The notes under the pieces: model-generated
Database searches by the model: none
What the model was told of the DNA's origin: nothing
Seen by the model: only the letters and a program-made list of their open reading frames with translations
Origin: Rhizophagus clarus
Taxonomy: Eukaryota; Glomeromycota; Glomeromycetes; Glomerales; Glomeraceae
Length of the DNA stretch: 64,000 bases
NCBI GenBank assembly: GCA_015698045.1
Contig: BLAL01000218.1
Location: forward strand, 1,240,001-1,304,000
Direction of reading: 5' to 3'
Translations under genes and position numbers: made by a program
In this document: one piece after another, positions 1 to 11,110 of the stretch
How positions within the stretch are numbered: the first letter of the stretch is position 1
Layout: each line of letters starts with the position of its first letter

Positions 1-753
1 ATTATAGCGACAAAAAGAAACATTTTTTTTTATAACAAAACGTTTCGTAACAGTTTTGTAATTAATTTGACAAAAAACTACTGAACGTTTTTTTTTATTC
101 AATTAACATTTCACAACTTGTTTGTTGATAAAACACCACCACAAAATGGTTTGTTTTATCAAAATAACTAATTAAAAACATTTTTTATTATATAAAATGT
201 TTTATGTTATTTAGATTTGGTAATTCAGTTCGGTAAATCGCAAAACTGGTACCAAAACTGCAGTTACTGAAACCAATCAGTAAATTTACTGAAAATTTTA
301 GTTCGGTAAACTGTAAAACTGAAACTGCTCTGATATCGAAACTGATCGGTACAGTTCGGTAATTACTAAAACTGACTAGAGCCCTAAAAATTATCATATT
401 ACTTTAAATATTTTACAAATTTTTAAAGATTGACTTTATACTACTATATCAAATATTAATAGAATATATTTAAAAGATTATGTAATAACCAAAAAATTAT
501 TTCAACATAATATCTGAATAAAATTAGATTTATTAATAAATAATAAAATTAATAATAGAAAATATAATTTTTTTTTAAATAAAAAAAAAAAAATACTATA
601 CATATAAAAGTATTATATATTATAATAAATATATATAAGTTTAAAAATTATTATCTAATATAAATAAAGTTTAAAAAAAAATATTTTTTATTGCATTTTT
701 TTCAATAATATATTAAATTATAAAAAAACTTTAGTTTGATATTTATTAAAATT
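1..753. other. AT-rich non-coding DNA with degenerate repeats
   Basis: I see no gene here. Bases 1-180 resemble the units of the array at 10.0-11.1 kb (AACGTTTCGTAAC-like words among T-runs). Bases 205-385 hold three imperfect copies of a roughly 60-bp unit starting with CAGTTCGGTAA, each followed by AAAACTG. The rest is low-complexity A/T sequence. Confidence 0.5.
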
Positions 754-872
754 GTTCATGGGTCACACTTAGCTGAGCTGGAGGGGTTATTTAGATGTTG
801 TATAAAATATTTGTTTTTGGATATTTAACAATAAAAATAACATGACCTTTGAATTAAAAAAAAAAAAAAAAA
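754..872 (+). mobile_element. Short poly(A)-tailed retroposon with 15-bp target-site duplication
   Basis: A 119-bp insertion ends in a run of 18 or more A. It is bounded by perfect 15-bp direct repeats, ATATTTATTAAAATT, at 739-753 and 873-887. A poly(A) tail plus a long target-site duplication is the hallmark of LINE-driven retroposition (established for this class). The body (GTTCATGGGTCACACTTAGC onward) carries no reading frame and no tRNA-type box that I recognise. It is therefore either a severely 5'-truncated LINE copy or a SINE. It fits the LINE remains 700 bp downstream, but I cannot show that they belong to the same family. Confidence 0.75.
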
Positions 873-887
873 ATATTTATTAAAATT

Positions 888-1565
888 AAAAATTTTAATA
901 ATAATTAAGATAATTATATTTAAAAAAAATTTAATATAATAATATAAATTTTATTGGCTTATTTTTAAAAAATTAAAACCTTAATTTTTATATAATTAAT
1001 ATTTTTTATGCTTAATTTTAAAAAAATAAAAATTTAATATAATATATTTTTTTTTACTTATTAATTTTATCAAAAAGTTAAAGATTTTTATCATCTTTTT
1101 TTTCTTTTTTAAGATTAGTTTCTAAAATTTTATTTTAATTTAAAAAAGCAAAACTTATCAAAAATTTATATTTTTTACTTAATAAATTCTATTATTAAAT
1201 ATTACAGTAAAAGTTTTAAATTATTTTTTTATAAATATAAAAAAAGAATTTTATAATTTTTCGCACTTGTGTTGCATTGCATCCTTTTTATCATCTGCAT
1301 CACATCCCTCTCTTCTTCATTTTTTTATATATACTATTCTAAAGACTTTGAATTTTTTCAGTTGTAAAAAATCTATTTTTCATACCATTAGTTAAATGTC
1401 ACATATTTAATTTTATCTGGTATTACATAATTTTATTTAAAATATTTAAAATATAATATATTGCAAATACAAAAAAAAAATAAAACTTATAAAAAAATAT
1501 TTATTTTATATAGTATAATATATATTTAAAATATATATTAGATTATATTAATAGGTAAAATTACA
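888..1565. other. AT-rich spacer, nothing recognised
   Basis: Nearly pure A/T sequence with homopolymer runs. A short pyrimidine-rich patch lies around 1285-1320. I found no reading frame, repeat with clear period or inverted repeat that I could defend. Confidence 0.5.
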
Positions 1566-2775
1566 CATTTAAGGCTTAAGAACATTCAACACAAAGAATG
1601 GCTCCCTTCATCTTTATTGGCTATACTCCCAGATAAGATTGTCAAAAAGTACAGGAACAACTTCTTGATCGCTTCGCTCAATCTATTGAAAAATCACAAT
1701 ATTTCATTGATTAATAATTCGTCACATGATTGGCTGATCCCTGGAGGACAAATATCGTTACTTCAAGTATTAGAAGATGCATATTTCCACCATCTATTTT
1801 TTTTTAAGAAATATAGAATCTTATTTTTAGAACAAATCCTTTCTGATGATGGTCTCCTGTTGAGTACTAACGAGATCAGAGACAAATTCAATATACCAAC
1901 CATTTTAGTGCTCAAATGGTATCGTAAAATAATTACAGCATTGAATACAAATAAAGAAATACTATCGTCCATTAATCGAATTTACAATACTAATTACACC
2001 AATTGTCTGATCACAACTCAACAATTCTTCAGAGAATCTGAGGCGGACAGAATACGAAAAAATTACACTTCAAAACCAATCCTACTTAACACTGACGATT
2101 ATCCTAACTATTATATAGGCATCCTGAAGAAGAATGTAAACTTTGATACAAACTTCTTCACGTTAGAACATTATAATATCGATTTGATAAGCAACAATAA
2201 TAAATTAGAAATAAGTCGTTGTCAAGGATGCAATAATACAACTTCAACATATACACCCTTGTGCCCACGAAGGAATCAAGTACAGGAATCATTCTGCAAT
2301 ATCGAATGTAATATTTCCAATACATCTATTTTATACATGGGTCAATGCATGACTGCAACAAGAGACAAACATCGCCTTATTCTGGTCGATCTCAACTCGC
2401 ACTTACACCAAGTAATTAATTCAACATCATCCATAATTAATATACCGACAATCAGAAATATTAGCACCAGCGTTATTAATCAATCACATGATATAGATAA
2501 ACAACTACTCCAACATTTCGAAGCCAATTCTAAATTGGAAGCATTACACATTATTCAACAACATTTTAAAGACGAAGACACTTTATCCTTTTATACCGAT
2601 GGCTCATTGATTAATGCTAATACACAAGCCGCTTCAATGACTGCTGGTTTCATACATGTCTCTGATACAAACCTCATCACTCATTCGTTTACAACTACAA
2701 TAGAAAATTGGCCTTCATCTCTTAGAGCTGAACTTTTCGCCATCTTATTATCACTTATCGTATTACCATATGGAC
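1566..2775 (+). pseudogene. LINE (non-LTR retrotransposon) ORF2 fragment with truncated RNase H domain
   Basis: An open frame runs without stop from about 1563 and encodes the part of a LINE ORF2 that follows the reverse transcriptase, plus the beginning of an RNase H domain. The RNase H signatures are the first catalytic Asp in SFYTDGSL (near 2590) and the second acidic residue in SLRAELFAILLSL (near 2725). A Cys-rich stretch (CQGC...CPRR...C..EC) precedes it. No reverse transcriptase lies upstream, and RNase H is cut after about 60 residues at LPYG. The last dozen codons of the frame are antisense to the adjoining DNA polymerase relic, so the LINE-derived sequence ends near 2775. This is a dead fragment truncated at both ends. 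Confidence 0.85.
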
Positions 2776-5700
2776 TTTCACACATTTTCCATAGTCTTGC
2801 CATATACTGAATTATTCATGAGCTTGAAGAAGTCTTTTTTGAAAGCATTCTTGGCTTTCTGACGCAACTTTGTATTCTTAGCAATATATGAGGCCAACCA
2901 ATTTGTCTAGTCAAATGACAAGATTTCTGTGATCTCATCTACAACCATGTCTAACTTTATATAATACTGGAGCTCTTGATAATGAATGACATAATTTTTT
3001 CGTGAGCCAAGATGAGGGACTAGTTTTTCTGTTGCATAGAATCACCTACCATCCATATCATTCACAAGCTTGGCATTGTATGGGCATAGCATATCCTTTT
3101 TTACTGCGACATTTTCCACAGCTAGTGGTAAGTCCCTCAAATAGTTATGAGTTTTTAGGGGAAATGAGAATTAATCATTAGGAAGAATCCACGTTGTGCA
3201 TCTGCCCTAGTCTTAAGAATCATTTCAAGATATTTCTTTTGCATTTTGGGATTATTCTTTAGATATTTCCGACTAGCAATCCACTTATAATTTCCAACTG
3301 AGAGGAACTGACTCATTGTTATCCATAAAGATTATTTGTATCGACATATGAGATCTATGTTGTGGGTTAGGATGGGTCGAATTCCTCTCCAATGTTAGGA
3401 TTATTTGCTTTAAAATGTTTATGTACTGCCATAGCAATACCACCCGCTTGGCCTTTTCAATGAAGTCATGCATGACCATTTCTGTGAATAGTTCGATCTT
3501 GACCTTGGTCATCTTAAGCATGGCATCCCAGGATTGGGAAGGCGTGGATACATAATGGCTGGGATCAAGATCATAATGATGCATGGATGTCTTTTGAAAT
3601 GTTGTCCAGACATCTGCTAGACTAAGCACGTCTATTTTGAGATAGAGATCATTATATTCTCCCAAGTTTTTGCATCTGAATTCCTTCTATACCTTCTGGG
3701 CATGCTCATAATCCTCTTGAGAAATCTTACCTCCAAAGATACTATGAAATTCTTGAATTGGAGGTAGTTCTGTTTCCTTGAATCGGTCATGAGAAGTAAT
3801 ATACTCATGAGGAAAGACTCCCTTACGATATGCTAGAGAAATCTGTTTGGTTATATAGCCTTGCTTCTTGAAATACTCGGTTGTAATTGGGTAGTCATCT
3901 CCCAAATTTTTTGTAAGATTGGCCAAGCTACTATTCATGAACTGCATACTATCAATATACTTAAGTTGACCTACCTTTATTGACTTGTATCGTTCAAAGG
4001 TTTCAGCAATGACTGAAATTTGAAGAGAATTAACCGAGCGTCTGATAGATTCACAAACCAAGTGAGAGTCATATCCCCAGAAGTTGTAAAAGATAACTGG
4101 GATTGGTGTCTTCTATGGCTTAATCTGAAGTTTAAGATTACATGAATTGTGAGATGCCTCTCGGAACTCACCTGTGATATGACAGTGATCCCAGACCTTT
4201 TTATCCATAGCTTCTTCTTTAGCTAATTCAGCTTGAGCTGTACTTAAAGCAGTTTTTAGGGATTTATAGTCTTCGGGATTCTTAACAGCTTTTAGCAATT
4301 CTGTATAGAGATTTTTGAGATCCTTTTCTAATACGTTATTCTTTTCCATTTCTAAGATTCTCTTGGATATATCTCTAGGTGAAGCCATCTTATTATATGA
4401 TATAGAATCCCGAACAATTTCTGTAAGCTTGGCAGTAAGATTTGCAATCTTTCTTTCTAACATATTAATTACATCTGTATCTATACTGAACTTGTCTTCA
4501 CAGATCCAACACCGATCAGTCTCCTTGAATCTTCTTTAGTAGTCATCTGTAATAATACGCTCATGCTTAACAGCTAAGACCCTATTTATTTCTATCAATT
4601 CTTGATCGATCCTTCAGACGAATTCTTCTGTGACATTTACTTCACGATATAAGAATGGGCCCATATTTCTCCAGTATCAATCCAGTGGACTGAATAGCTA
4701 AAACTATTAGCTTCTTCCTTTGCTAACTTTCGCATATTTCCACCATAATGTGTGTTACACTTCTTTTTTAATGACTCGAAATCTGCTATAATGACACATG
4801 GGGCATTGATCTGACGTCCATAGTTTCTGAACTCTTCAAAGTCATTAATATCTTTTACAGGCATTGTGACTCTTTGTGGGGCTTCACCCAGTCCAAAACA
4901 CCATTCCTGATGATGGTTTAGGGATTTTTCAGAAGGAAAACTTTGGAAGCATCGGTTGCAAAGATGCTTTTTAACTTTGTGAGCATTATCCTTATATACT
5001 AACCCATCTGGGTTCTTAATCTATAGAAAGTGATTCTTTTGCCCATATTTTCTTTTTTCGGATTTTGTAATATCTGTAAGGGCCATAAGATGGATAATAT
5101 GTGGTCTGTTATAGTTCTTACTATAAATAACAGGTTTGGGGGTAGCTGTTTTCTCCTTCCAATTCCAAACATTTATGGAAATATCAGGATTCATCTCCTC
5201 AATTTTATTAAAGATGTGAGGGGAAACTGGTGTGGGCATGGGGATACCATCCAACTTTACCCGCTCTAGATATGGTTTAAGATTCTTTGCCCTAAATATA
5301 CGACGGCCTAAGTGGTCTGTATGTCCATCCTGATATGCAAAATATGCACCTAATGCCCCTTGAAGACATTTCTCAGATGGTTTATTTGTTTTTGGATCTA
5401 TAAGACTTTGATTGTCTGGATTGATGGTACACTTTTTGTTAGCAAGCTTTGGAGGAGTAGGATTGTAAGACCCTCCAAGGGCTCTACGAAGTGTATATGT
5501 CTCAATAGATATTTTAATAATTAGTTCGAGAATATAACCAGATCCTTTTTTTAATGTTTCCTCAATTTGCACATCTATTTCTCCAATAGTTTTGGTTATG
5601 TGCTCCTCTATATCCTCTTTTAAAATAATTGGTCGCATATTTCCTCTATGATATTTCTCTACTTCTGTTGGTTCGCTTGTATCATCTGGCTTTCTTTTAG

Positions 5701-6571
5701 CAATTGAATATCGGCACAATGCTACTATGGCTGATTTTATTTGATCTTTTTTATGAAGCTCTGTTTGAAGAACTTCCTTTATTTTTGGACGAATTAATCC
5801 TATAAGTTGAGGCATGTATGGTAATTTTTTATATTCTTCTGGCTTAGCTATTAGTTGAATAAATGCATATGTTGGATTGTCATCTGGATGAGGAATTTTG
5901 CTCACCCATTTGCTCATTAAAGAACGATTTCTATGTGGTTTTTCTGGATTCCTTCCAACTGGACATTCTTTAAAGATAATATCCTTCTGAGTAGGTTCCT
6001 TTGGGATTGCGTCTTGCTCTTGAGCGTCTTGTTGCTCAACCTCTCTAGGTCCCACCTTTTGATGAATATTTTCCTCGAAAACCTCATTATCAGCTTGTAA
6101 TAGATCATAATGTAGACGCTGACATTCTTTTAAGTTTAGTGGCAAATCAAGTTCTTCGCCAGTAACTTCGAACCATCTTCGGTGCAATCTGGCACTCCAT
6201 GTTTTCAGATGCTCTCTAGGCTTTCTTGCATGTCTATCAATAAACTTACCTTGAGTGACCTCGCTAGATCCTGCCTGCTCTTCTCTATTTGCTTGGATTG
6301 ATTGGCTGGGACCTGTTTTGGGATCATTCTCTTCATTTTTGTCTTGCGGAATAGAAGTTTGAATAGGCTTAGGTTTCTTCCTTCTTCGATCCTTTCCTCG
6401 GGCATGGACTACTGGAGCACCCCCTTGGTTTTTGACCTGTGGGGTGGGGGTTTAAATAGGTATTGGCTTGCATTTAAACTTTCTATTTAAGTGCTCACGA
6501 AGTTTATTAGGATTTGCACACTCTTTTCCACATCGTTCACAAGTTCAATTTTTTTTGTCACTTCTTGCCAT
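2776..6571 (-). pseudogene. Decayed family-B DNA polymerase (Polinton/Maverick-like, protein-primed type), 3' end missing
   Basis: Reading on the minus strand, an ATG at 6571 opens a long gene now broken by nonsense codons and frameshifts. In order it shows a short Cys/His finger (CERCGKEC...H...C, 6540-6470), a basic linker, a second finger (CNRCF...HH..C, near 4930), exonuclease motif I (DFES, near 4780), the DHCHITGEF...HNSCN segment (near 4160), exonuclease motif II (FYNFWGYDSH, near 4080), exonuclease motif III (YNDLYLKIDVLSLADV, near 3640), polymerase motif A (VDTNNLYG, near 3330) and motif B ([13 protein letters not shown], near 2820). Motif C is absent because the gene stops at the junction with the LINE fragment. 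Breaks include TGA 6545-6547, TAA 6452-6454, TAG 5021-5023, TAG 4113-4115, TAG 3687-3689 and frameshifts near 4640, 3420 and 3320. This architecture is known from Polintons and related protein-primed elements. No integrase, protease or capsid gene is visible, so the original element type is an inference. Confidence 0.9.
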
Positions 6572-6640
6572 ACTGATTTGTATATAATACCTTTACAAAT
6601 TTTTTATTTAATTAATTAATTTCCTAGGTGATGGTATATA
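6572..6640. repeat. Left copy of a ~65-bp degenerate direct repeat flanking the palindrome
   Basis: The segment TATAATACCTTTACA...TTAATTAATTTCC resembles 7004-7068 (ATATTACCCTTACA...TTAATTATTTCC) in the same orientation. The two copies bracket the palindromic element at 6641-7003. The left copy also lies immediately upstream of the decayed polymerase start. Confidence 0.5.
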
Positions 6641-7003
6641 CACAGGTCGAAATTAGTTAAATAGGGTATCAACAGGGTATCAATAGGTTATCAATCGGCT
6701 ATCAATAGGCTACCCTATTGGTAGCCTATTGAACTTGCGCCATAATCCGTCACCAATCAGGCAGGCTAATTGATAACCTATTGATAACCGATTGATACCC
6801 TATTGATACCCTATTTAATAAAAATACCAATAGGATACTAATAGGTTATCAATAAGTTATCAATCGGCTATCAATTAGCCTGCCCGATTGGTGACGGATT
6901 ATGGCGCAAGTTCAATAGGCTACCAATAGGGTAGCTTATTGATAGCCGATTAATAACCTATTAATACTCTATTGATACCCTATTTAACTAATTTCGACCT
7001 GTG
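6641..7003. mobile_element. 363-bp near-perfect palindrome (foldback/MITE-like) made of ~11-bp units
   Basis: Arms of about 180 bp pair almost completely. The left arm opens CACAGGTCGAAATTAGTTAA and the right arm closes with its complement at 7003; the centre is near 6822. Both arms contain the unusual GC-containing block TTGCGCCATAATCCGTCACC. Each arm is largely a run of degenerate 11-bp words (GGGTATCAATA, GGTTATCAATC, GGCTATCAATA), which alternate orientation at the turn. No coding frame is present. I could not identify a clear target-site duplication beyond possible TA-rich flanks. Confidence 0.8.
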
Positions 7004-7071
7004 ATATTCAGGACAATATATTACCCTTACAGATTTTTCTCTTTAATTAATTATTTCCCTATATAGTGAAA

Positions 7072-7311
7072 ATGATCAGAGAATATTTCTGTCCATACTT
7101 ACTTAATACTGGCAAGGCCGATGAAGTCCCCTGCATGCGACCAGAAGGATGCCATTTACATTGGAAGGCTAAGTCACGCATCCCTTGTAGTGAATGTGGT
7201 AAGCCTACTGGTTCTACTTCAGGACGGTGCCCATTGCATGTTAAAGAATACTATGTGATTCAATATGTTAACAGGCTTTGGGATAAGGCTCGGTATACTC
7301 AGAATAGTTAG
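7072..7311 (+). CDS. Small Cys/His-rich protein, unknown function
   Basis: The first ATG, at 7072, gives 79 residues. The middle contains the pattern C-x2-C-x9-C-x2-H (CSECGKPTG...CPLH), which could bind one zinc ion. A further C..C pair lies upstream, and the tail is tyrosine-rich (KEYYVIQYVNRL). I do not recognise the family. The position, 70 bp past the palindrome and opposite the decayed polymerase, suggests that it belongs to the same mobile element or to another repeat. Base composition is less AT-biased than the surroundings, which supports real coding. An isolated remnant exon is the alternative. Confidence 0.45.
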   Translation: MIREYFCPYLLNTGKADEVPCMRPEGCHLHWKAKSRIPCSECGKPTGSTSGRCPLHVKEYYVIQYVNRLWDKARYTQNS

Positions 7312-7340
7312 CAATTTTTCATATGATTTAGAGGTGAGAC

Positions 7341-7700
7341 TTATAGGTGTAATTTTTTTCGTATGACTTATTTGACCTTATGATTTTCTTAATAAAATGG
7401 GTCTAGAATAGTTTTCTGCGTATTGTGAAATTATTTGTATGCTAGAATAAAGTAGAATAATATTTAGAACTCTTTCCTGTTATCCATTTTTTCGTATGAC
7501 TTAATTTTTTGTATGACTTATAAAATTTTTCATATGACTTATTTGTCCTAATGTTTAGTAATAGAAATGGCTTTAGAATGGTTTCCTGCATATCGAAAAA
7601 TTACTTATATGCTAGAATATAGTAGAATAATATTTAAAACTCTTTCCTGTTATCCATTTTTTTTCATATGACTTAGCTTCACTAAGTCATACGAAAAAAT
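7341..7700. repeat. Two-copy ~170-bp repeat with recurrent TCGTATGACTTA motif
   Basis: Two related blocks (about 7345-7515 and 7520-7690) share the order ATGACTTATTTG...GAATRGTTTYCTGC...TATGCTAGAATA...AGTAGAATAATATT...CTCTTTCCTGTTATCCATTTTTT. The word TCRTATGACTTA recurs at the block borders and ends in a short hairpin, ATGACTTA-GCTTCAC-TAAGTCAT, at about 7667-7690. Confidence 0.75.
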
Positions 7701-7729
7701 TTTTGATTTTATCAATGAATCAGCTTTAG

Positions 7730-7890
7730 AATTAATTCTAGGATAACATAAAAATATGGTATGCAAATTATGCTTGACAGGTCGAACGCTGAACACACTC
7801 AGACACTTTGGTCCTCGATATTCAGCGTTCTCCTAAAGGGCAAGCAATATCGCATACTTTTTTTGTTATATTATTTGGAATTAAAATCAG
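7730..7890. repeat. Imperfect inverted repeat, probable short foldback element
   Basis: The left arm (about 7740-7793, ending CGAACGCTGAA) pairs with the right arm (about 7825-7885, starting TTCAGCGTTC). Further matched blocks lie outward (GGTATGCAAATTATGCTTG against CAAGCAATATCGCATAC). The unpaired loop is about 30 bp. It lies directly after the tandem block and may be another MITE-type insertion; I found no target-site duplication. Confidence 0.55.
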
Positions 7891-8389
7891 GCCAGCGAGT
7901 TAACAAAGATGGTTATCTCCTTTAACTTAAAAACTAAAAAATTGGGTAAAATGATATGTTAACAAAATTTGTGCCTCAGCCTGATTTAAAACTTAAATTC
8001 AATATCGTATTTCGATATGTTTCCTGGTCTTGAAAATAAATTTTGGGTTAAAAAAAGATTACATAAATTTCGTATATCGGGAAATAAGCTGAGAGAGGCT
8101 TACACTAATTATACCTATACGGAAATCTGACTCCAGAACCCCCATTTTATTCTATATCTATTAAAATTTTTTTCTCACATATACGTAAAGTTTATTTAAA
8201 AAAATGCACTTTTTTTCAAGATTCTTTTAAAAATAGGAATGAAAATGTAGTTTTGACAGTCAAAATATATGTAATTTTATGAGAAAAGTAAGTTTTTTTA
8301 AGTTTCTGATATTGGTTATTCAAACAAATTTTGTACAAACTTTAAAAAATCAATAATTTATAATATTCTTAATATATGTAAAATTTTTC
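7891..8389. other. Non-coding spacer
   Basis: AT-rich sequence with no frame longer than chance. The phrase CAGGCCAGCGAG is among the few GC-containing words. Nothing I can name. Confidence 0.4.
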
Positions 8390-9060
8390 TAAAACGTAAA
8401 TTTAGTATTTTTGACATAATCATATCGCTCTTGTATAATAAGTGAAAATTGTTCAGCAGAACTAAAACTACTTGTAACTCAATTTTCTGTATATTCTATC
8501 TGATATTTGATAATTTATCTGTATTTCTAATTTTAAATTTATTGTTTTTCTGTTTAGTAACTTCAGAGCGTAATTTAGGCACTTTGATCATATGCAATTC
8601 ACTCTTATATAATATGTGAAAATTATTCAGCAAGGTTAAACTAGTTGAATATCAATTAGTATGATTTTTTATCTAATATTTGTGATGCTTTTAGCGTTAT
8701 TTATAGCATAATTAAATTCAGATTTTTGAAATTTTTTGCATTCATTCAGTTACTTCAGAGCATAATTTAAGCATTTTGGTCATAAGAAGATTGTCTTTGT
8801 ATATTAAGTAAAAATTGTTCAGAAAGGCCGAATCTAATTAAAACTTGATTTTCTTAATATTTTAATCAGTATGTATAGAGAAATTAGCATTTGTTATTTA
8901 TGTATCTATTTAATAACTTTAAAGTATAATTTAGGTACTTTGGTCATATAAAAATTGCCTTTGTATATTAAGTGAAAATTGTTCAGCAAATTTGAAACTA
9001 TTTGTATATTAAATTATTTAAATTTTTATTGAATATATATGAAGTTATTAGCATCTTACA
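8390..9060. repeat. Degenerate tandem array, 4 copies, ~165-195 bp period
   Basis: The anchor GTGAAAATTGTTCAGCA recurs near 8443, 8608, 8807 and 8971. Each copy is preceded by CTTTGGTCATAT..., TTGTATATTAAGT, and by AACTTCAGAGCRTAATTTAGGCA. Spacing is uneven, so this is an old, diverged array. No coding content. Confidence 0.7.
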
Positions 9061-9420
9061 TAATGGCATTGATTTTTGAAACTTATTTTCTTTATTTTCA
9101 ATATACAAAAAACATTAATTTCAAATGAAGATCCTTCTTGATTTGAGTTCCAAATGGATAAGGTCAATTCGAGTTACACATCAGATTAACCCAAAATATT
9201 TAGGTCAGGTCATCAAATTCAATACCCAGTATTAGGTCAAGTTTATAGTTATTTTCAAAATTCAATTGGCAAATCTGAAATCTGAAATTACTAAATTACG
9301 TAAATATGTAATTAATTATGTAAATCCATAATTATACACTCCAAAATTCTAAAATTTGTGTAATAGTATGGAAGTATGAATATTTCTGGATTCAGTGATC
9401 TGATTTTAACGATTTTACTC
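9061..9420. other. Non-coding, TC/AG-rich words of a dispersed repeat
   Basis: This part contains phrases such as AGGTCAGGTCATC, which reappear in inverted form at about 11,210-11,310. It may be the left end of a larger element; see the findings. Confidence 0.35.
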
Positions 9421-9422
9421 TT

Positions 9423-9760
9423 ATTCGATTTGTTTTATTAAGACGAATCTAATGATATGTATTGCACCACTCTAACATCAATATTGACGAAGATATCTCA
9501 CTGCAAATATTTAGTCATTATTGGTGTCAGAGCATGATCTAGTGATTAGATTTTTACGTTCATATTATCATTCGATTTGTCTCATTAAATCGAATCTAAT
9601 GATATGTATTGCAGCATTCTAGCATCAATATTGACGAAGTTATCTTACTGCAAATATTTAGTGATTATTAGTGTCAGAGCACGATCTAGTAATTGGATTT
9701 TACGTTCTTATTATCATTAGATTTGTCTCAATAAGACGAATTGAATGATGGTAAGATCAT
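9423..9760. repeat. Tandem repeat, 147-bp period, ~2.3 copies
   Basis: ATTCGATTTGTYTYATTAA starts near 9423, 9570 and 9716. Units share ATCTAATGATATGTATTGCA, CATCAATATTGACGAAG and CTGCAAATATTTAGT, followed by GTGTCAGAGCAYGATCTAGT. Copies 1 and 2 are clearly more alike than copy 3, which is cut short. Confidence 0.8.
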
Positions 9761-10023
9761 CAAAATCAGATAACTAGTTGCAGAGTTATGGTTTACTAAA
9801 TTTTTAAATATAATTTGACCAAAATTTAAGTTAATTCTGGCCAAATATTTTTGTAATACGAAATTAAATATAGAATCTGAAATTAAATACAGAATTCAGA
9901 TCTTTCCTAATAAATTACTTAATAATTACAGAATTACAGAATTACGTAATTCTATAATACGAAATTAATTTCAAATACAAGTATAGTCAGATTACAGGTT
10001 TAATCTGACCTGATTGACCTGTT

Positions 10024-11110
10024 AACCTGAAATTAATTTAATAAAAAAAAGTTCTGCATTTTTTTTAATTAATCTAATGAAAAAATATTGCGAAACATTT
10101 TTTCAGTGTATATTTATTAATAAAAAAATGTTTCACAATATTTCTTTAATTAATTTTATGAAAAAAACGTTGCAAAATATTTTTTCAGTGTATTTTACTA
10201 ATAAAAAAATGGTTTGCAATGTTTTTTTAATTAGCTTTATGAAAAAATGTTGCAAAACATTTTTTCAGTATATTTTTACTAATAAAAAAATGTTTTGCAA
10301 TGTTTTTATAATTAATTTTGTGAAAAAACATTGCGAAATAATTTTTATTAATAAAAAACATTTTGCAATATTTTTTTAATTAATTTTGTGAAAAAATGTT
10401 ATGAAACATTTTTTTTAGTGTATTTTACTAATAAAAAATGTTTCATAACATTTTTTTTAATTAGCTTTATGAAAAAATGTTGTGAAACATTTTCAGTATA
10501 TTTTTACTAATAAAAAAATGGTTTGCAATATTTTTTTAATTAATTTGTGAAAAAATATTGCGAAACATTTTTTTAGTATATATTTATTAATAAAAAAATG
10601 GTTTGCAATGTTTTTTAATTAATTTTGTGAAAAAACGTTACAAAACATTTTGTCAGTATATTTTACTAATAAAAAAACGTTTTGCAACATTTTTTTAATT
10701 AGTTTTATGAAAAAATGTTGCAAAACGTTTTTTCAGTATATTTTTACTAATAAAAAAAATGTTTTGCAACGTTTTTTAATTAATTTTGTGAAAAAATGTT
10801 GCAAAACATTTTTTCAGTGTATATTTATTAATAAAAAAACATTTCACAACATTTTTTTAATTAATTTTATAAAAAAATGTTGCAAACCATTTTTTCAGTG
10901 TATTTTACTAATAAAAAAACATTTCGCAACATTTTTTTAATTAGCTTTATAAAAAATGTTGCAAAACATTTTTCAGTATATTTTTACTAATAAAAAAATA
11001 TTTCACAACATTTTTTTAATTAATAAAAATGTTACAAAACGTTTTTTCAGTATATTTTATTAATAAAAAAACATTTTGCAACATTTTTTAATAGAAAATG
11101 TAATAAAAAA
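10024..11110. repeat. ~82-bp minisatellite, about 13 units, each internally palindromic
   Basis: Each unit follows the pattern TTAATTARTTTTATG, AAAAAAYGTTGCRAAACRTTTTTT, CAGTRTATTTTACTAATAAAAAA, then an inverted version of the GTTGCRAAAC block. Every repeat can therefore fold on itself. Long frames across the array are repeat-encoded (27-residue period, rich in K/F/N/C) and have no recognisable protein features. I treat them as accidental. Related single units occur at the left edge of the window. Confidence 0.85.

Noticed and set aside
3977..6490. Several additional frames in and opposite the polymerase relic
   Set aside because: Shadow frames in other phases or the opposite strand of the decayed polymerase; none carries independent motifs.
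10077..10940. Two open frames of about 100 codons across the 82-bp array (K/F/C/N-rich, 27-residue repeats)
   Set aside because: They merely translate the minisatellite. The repeat period is close to a multiple of three, which keeps frames open; no known fold, start context or codon bias supports a protein.
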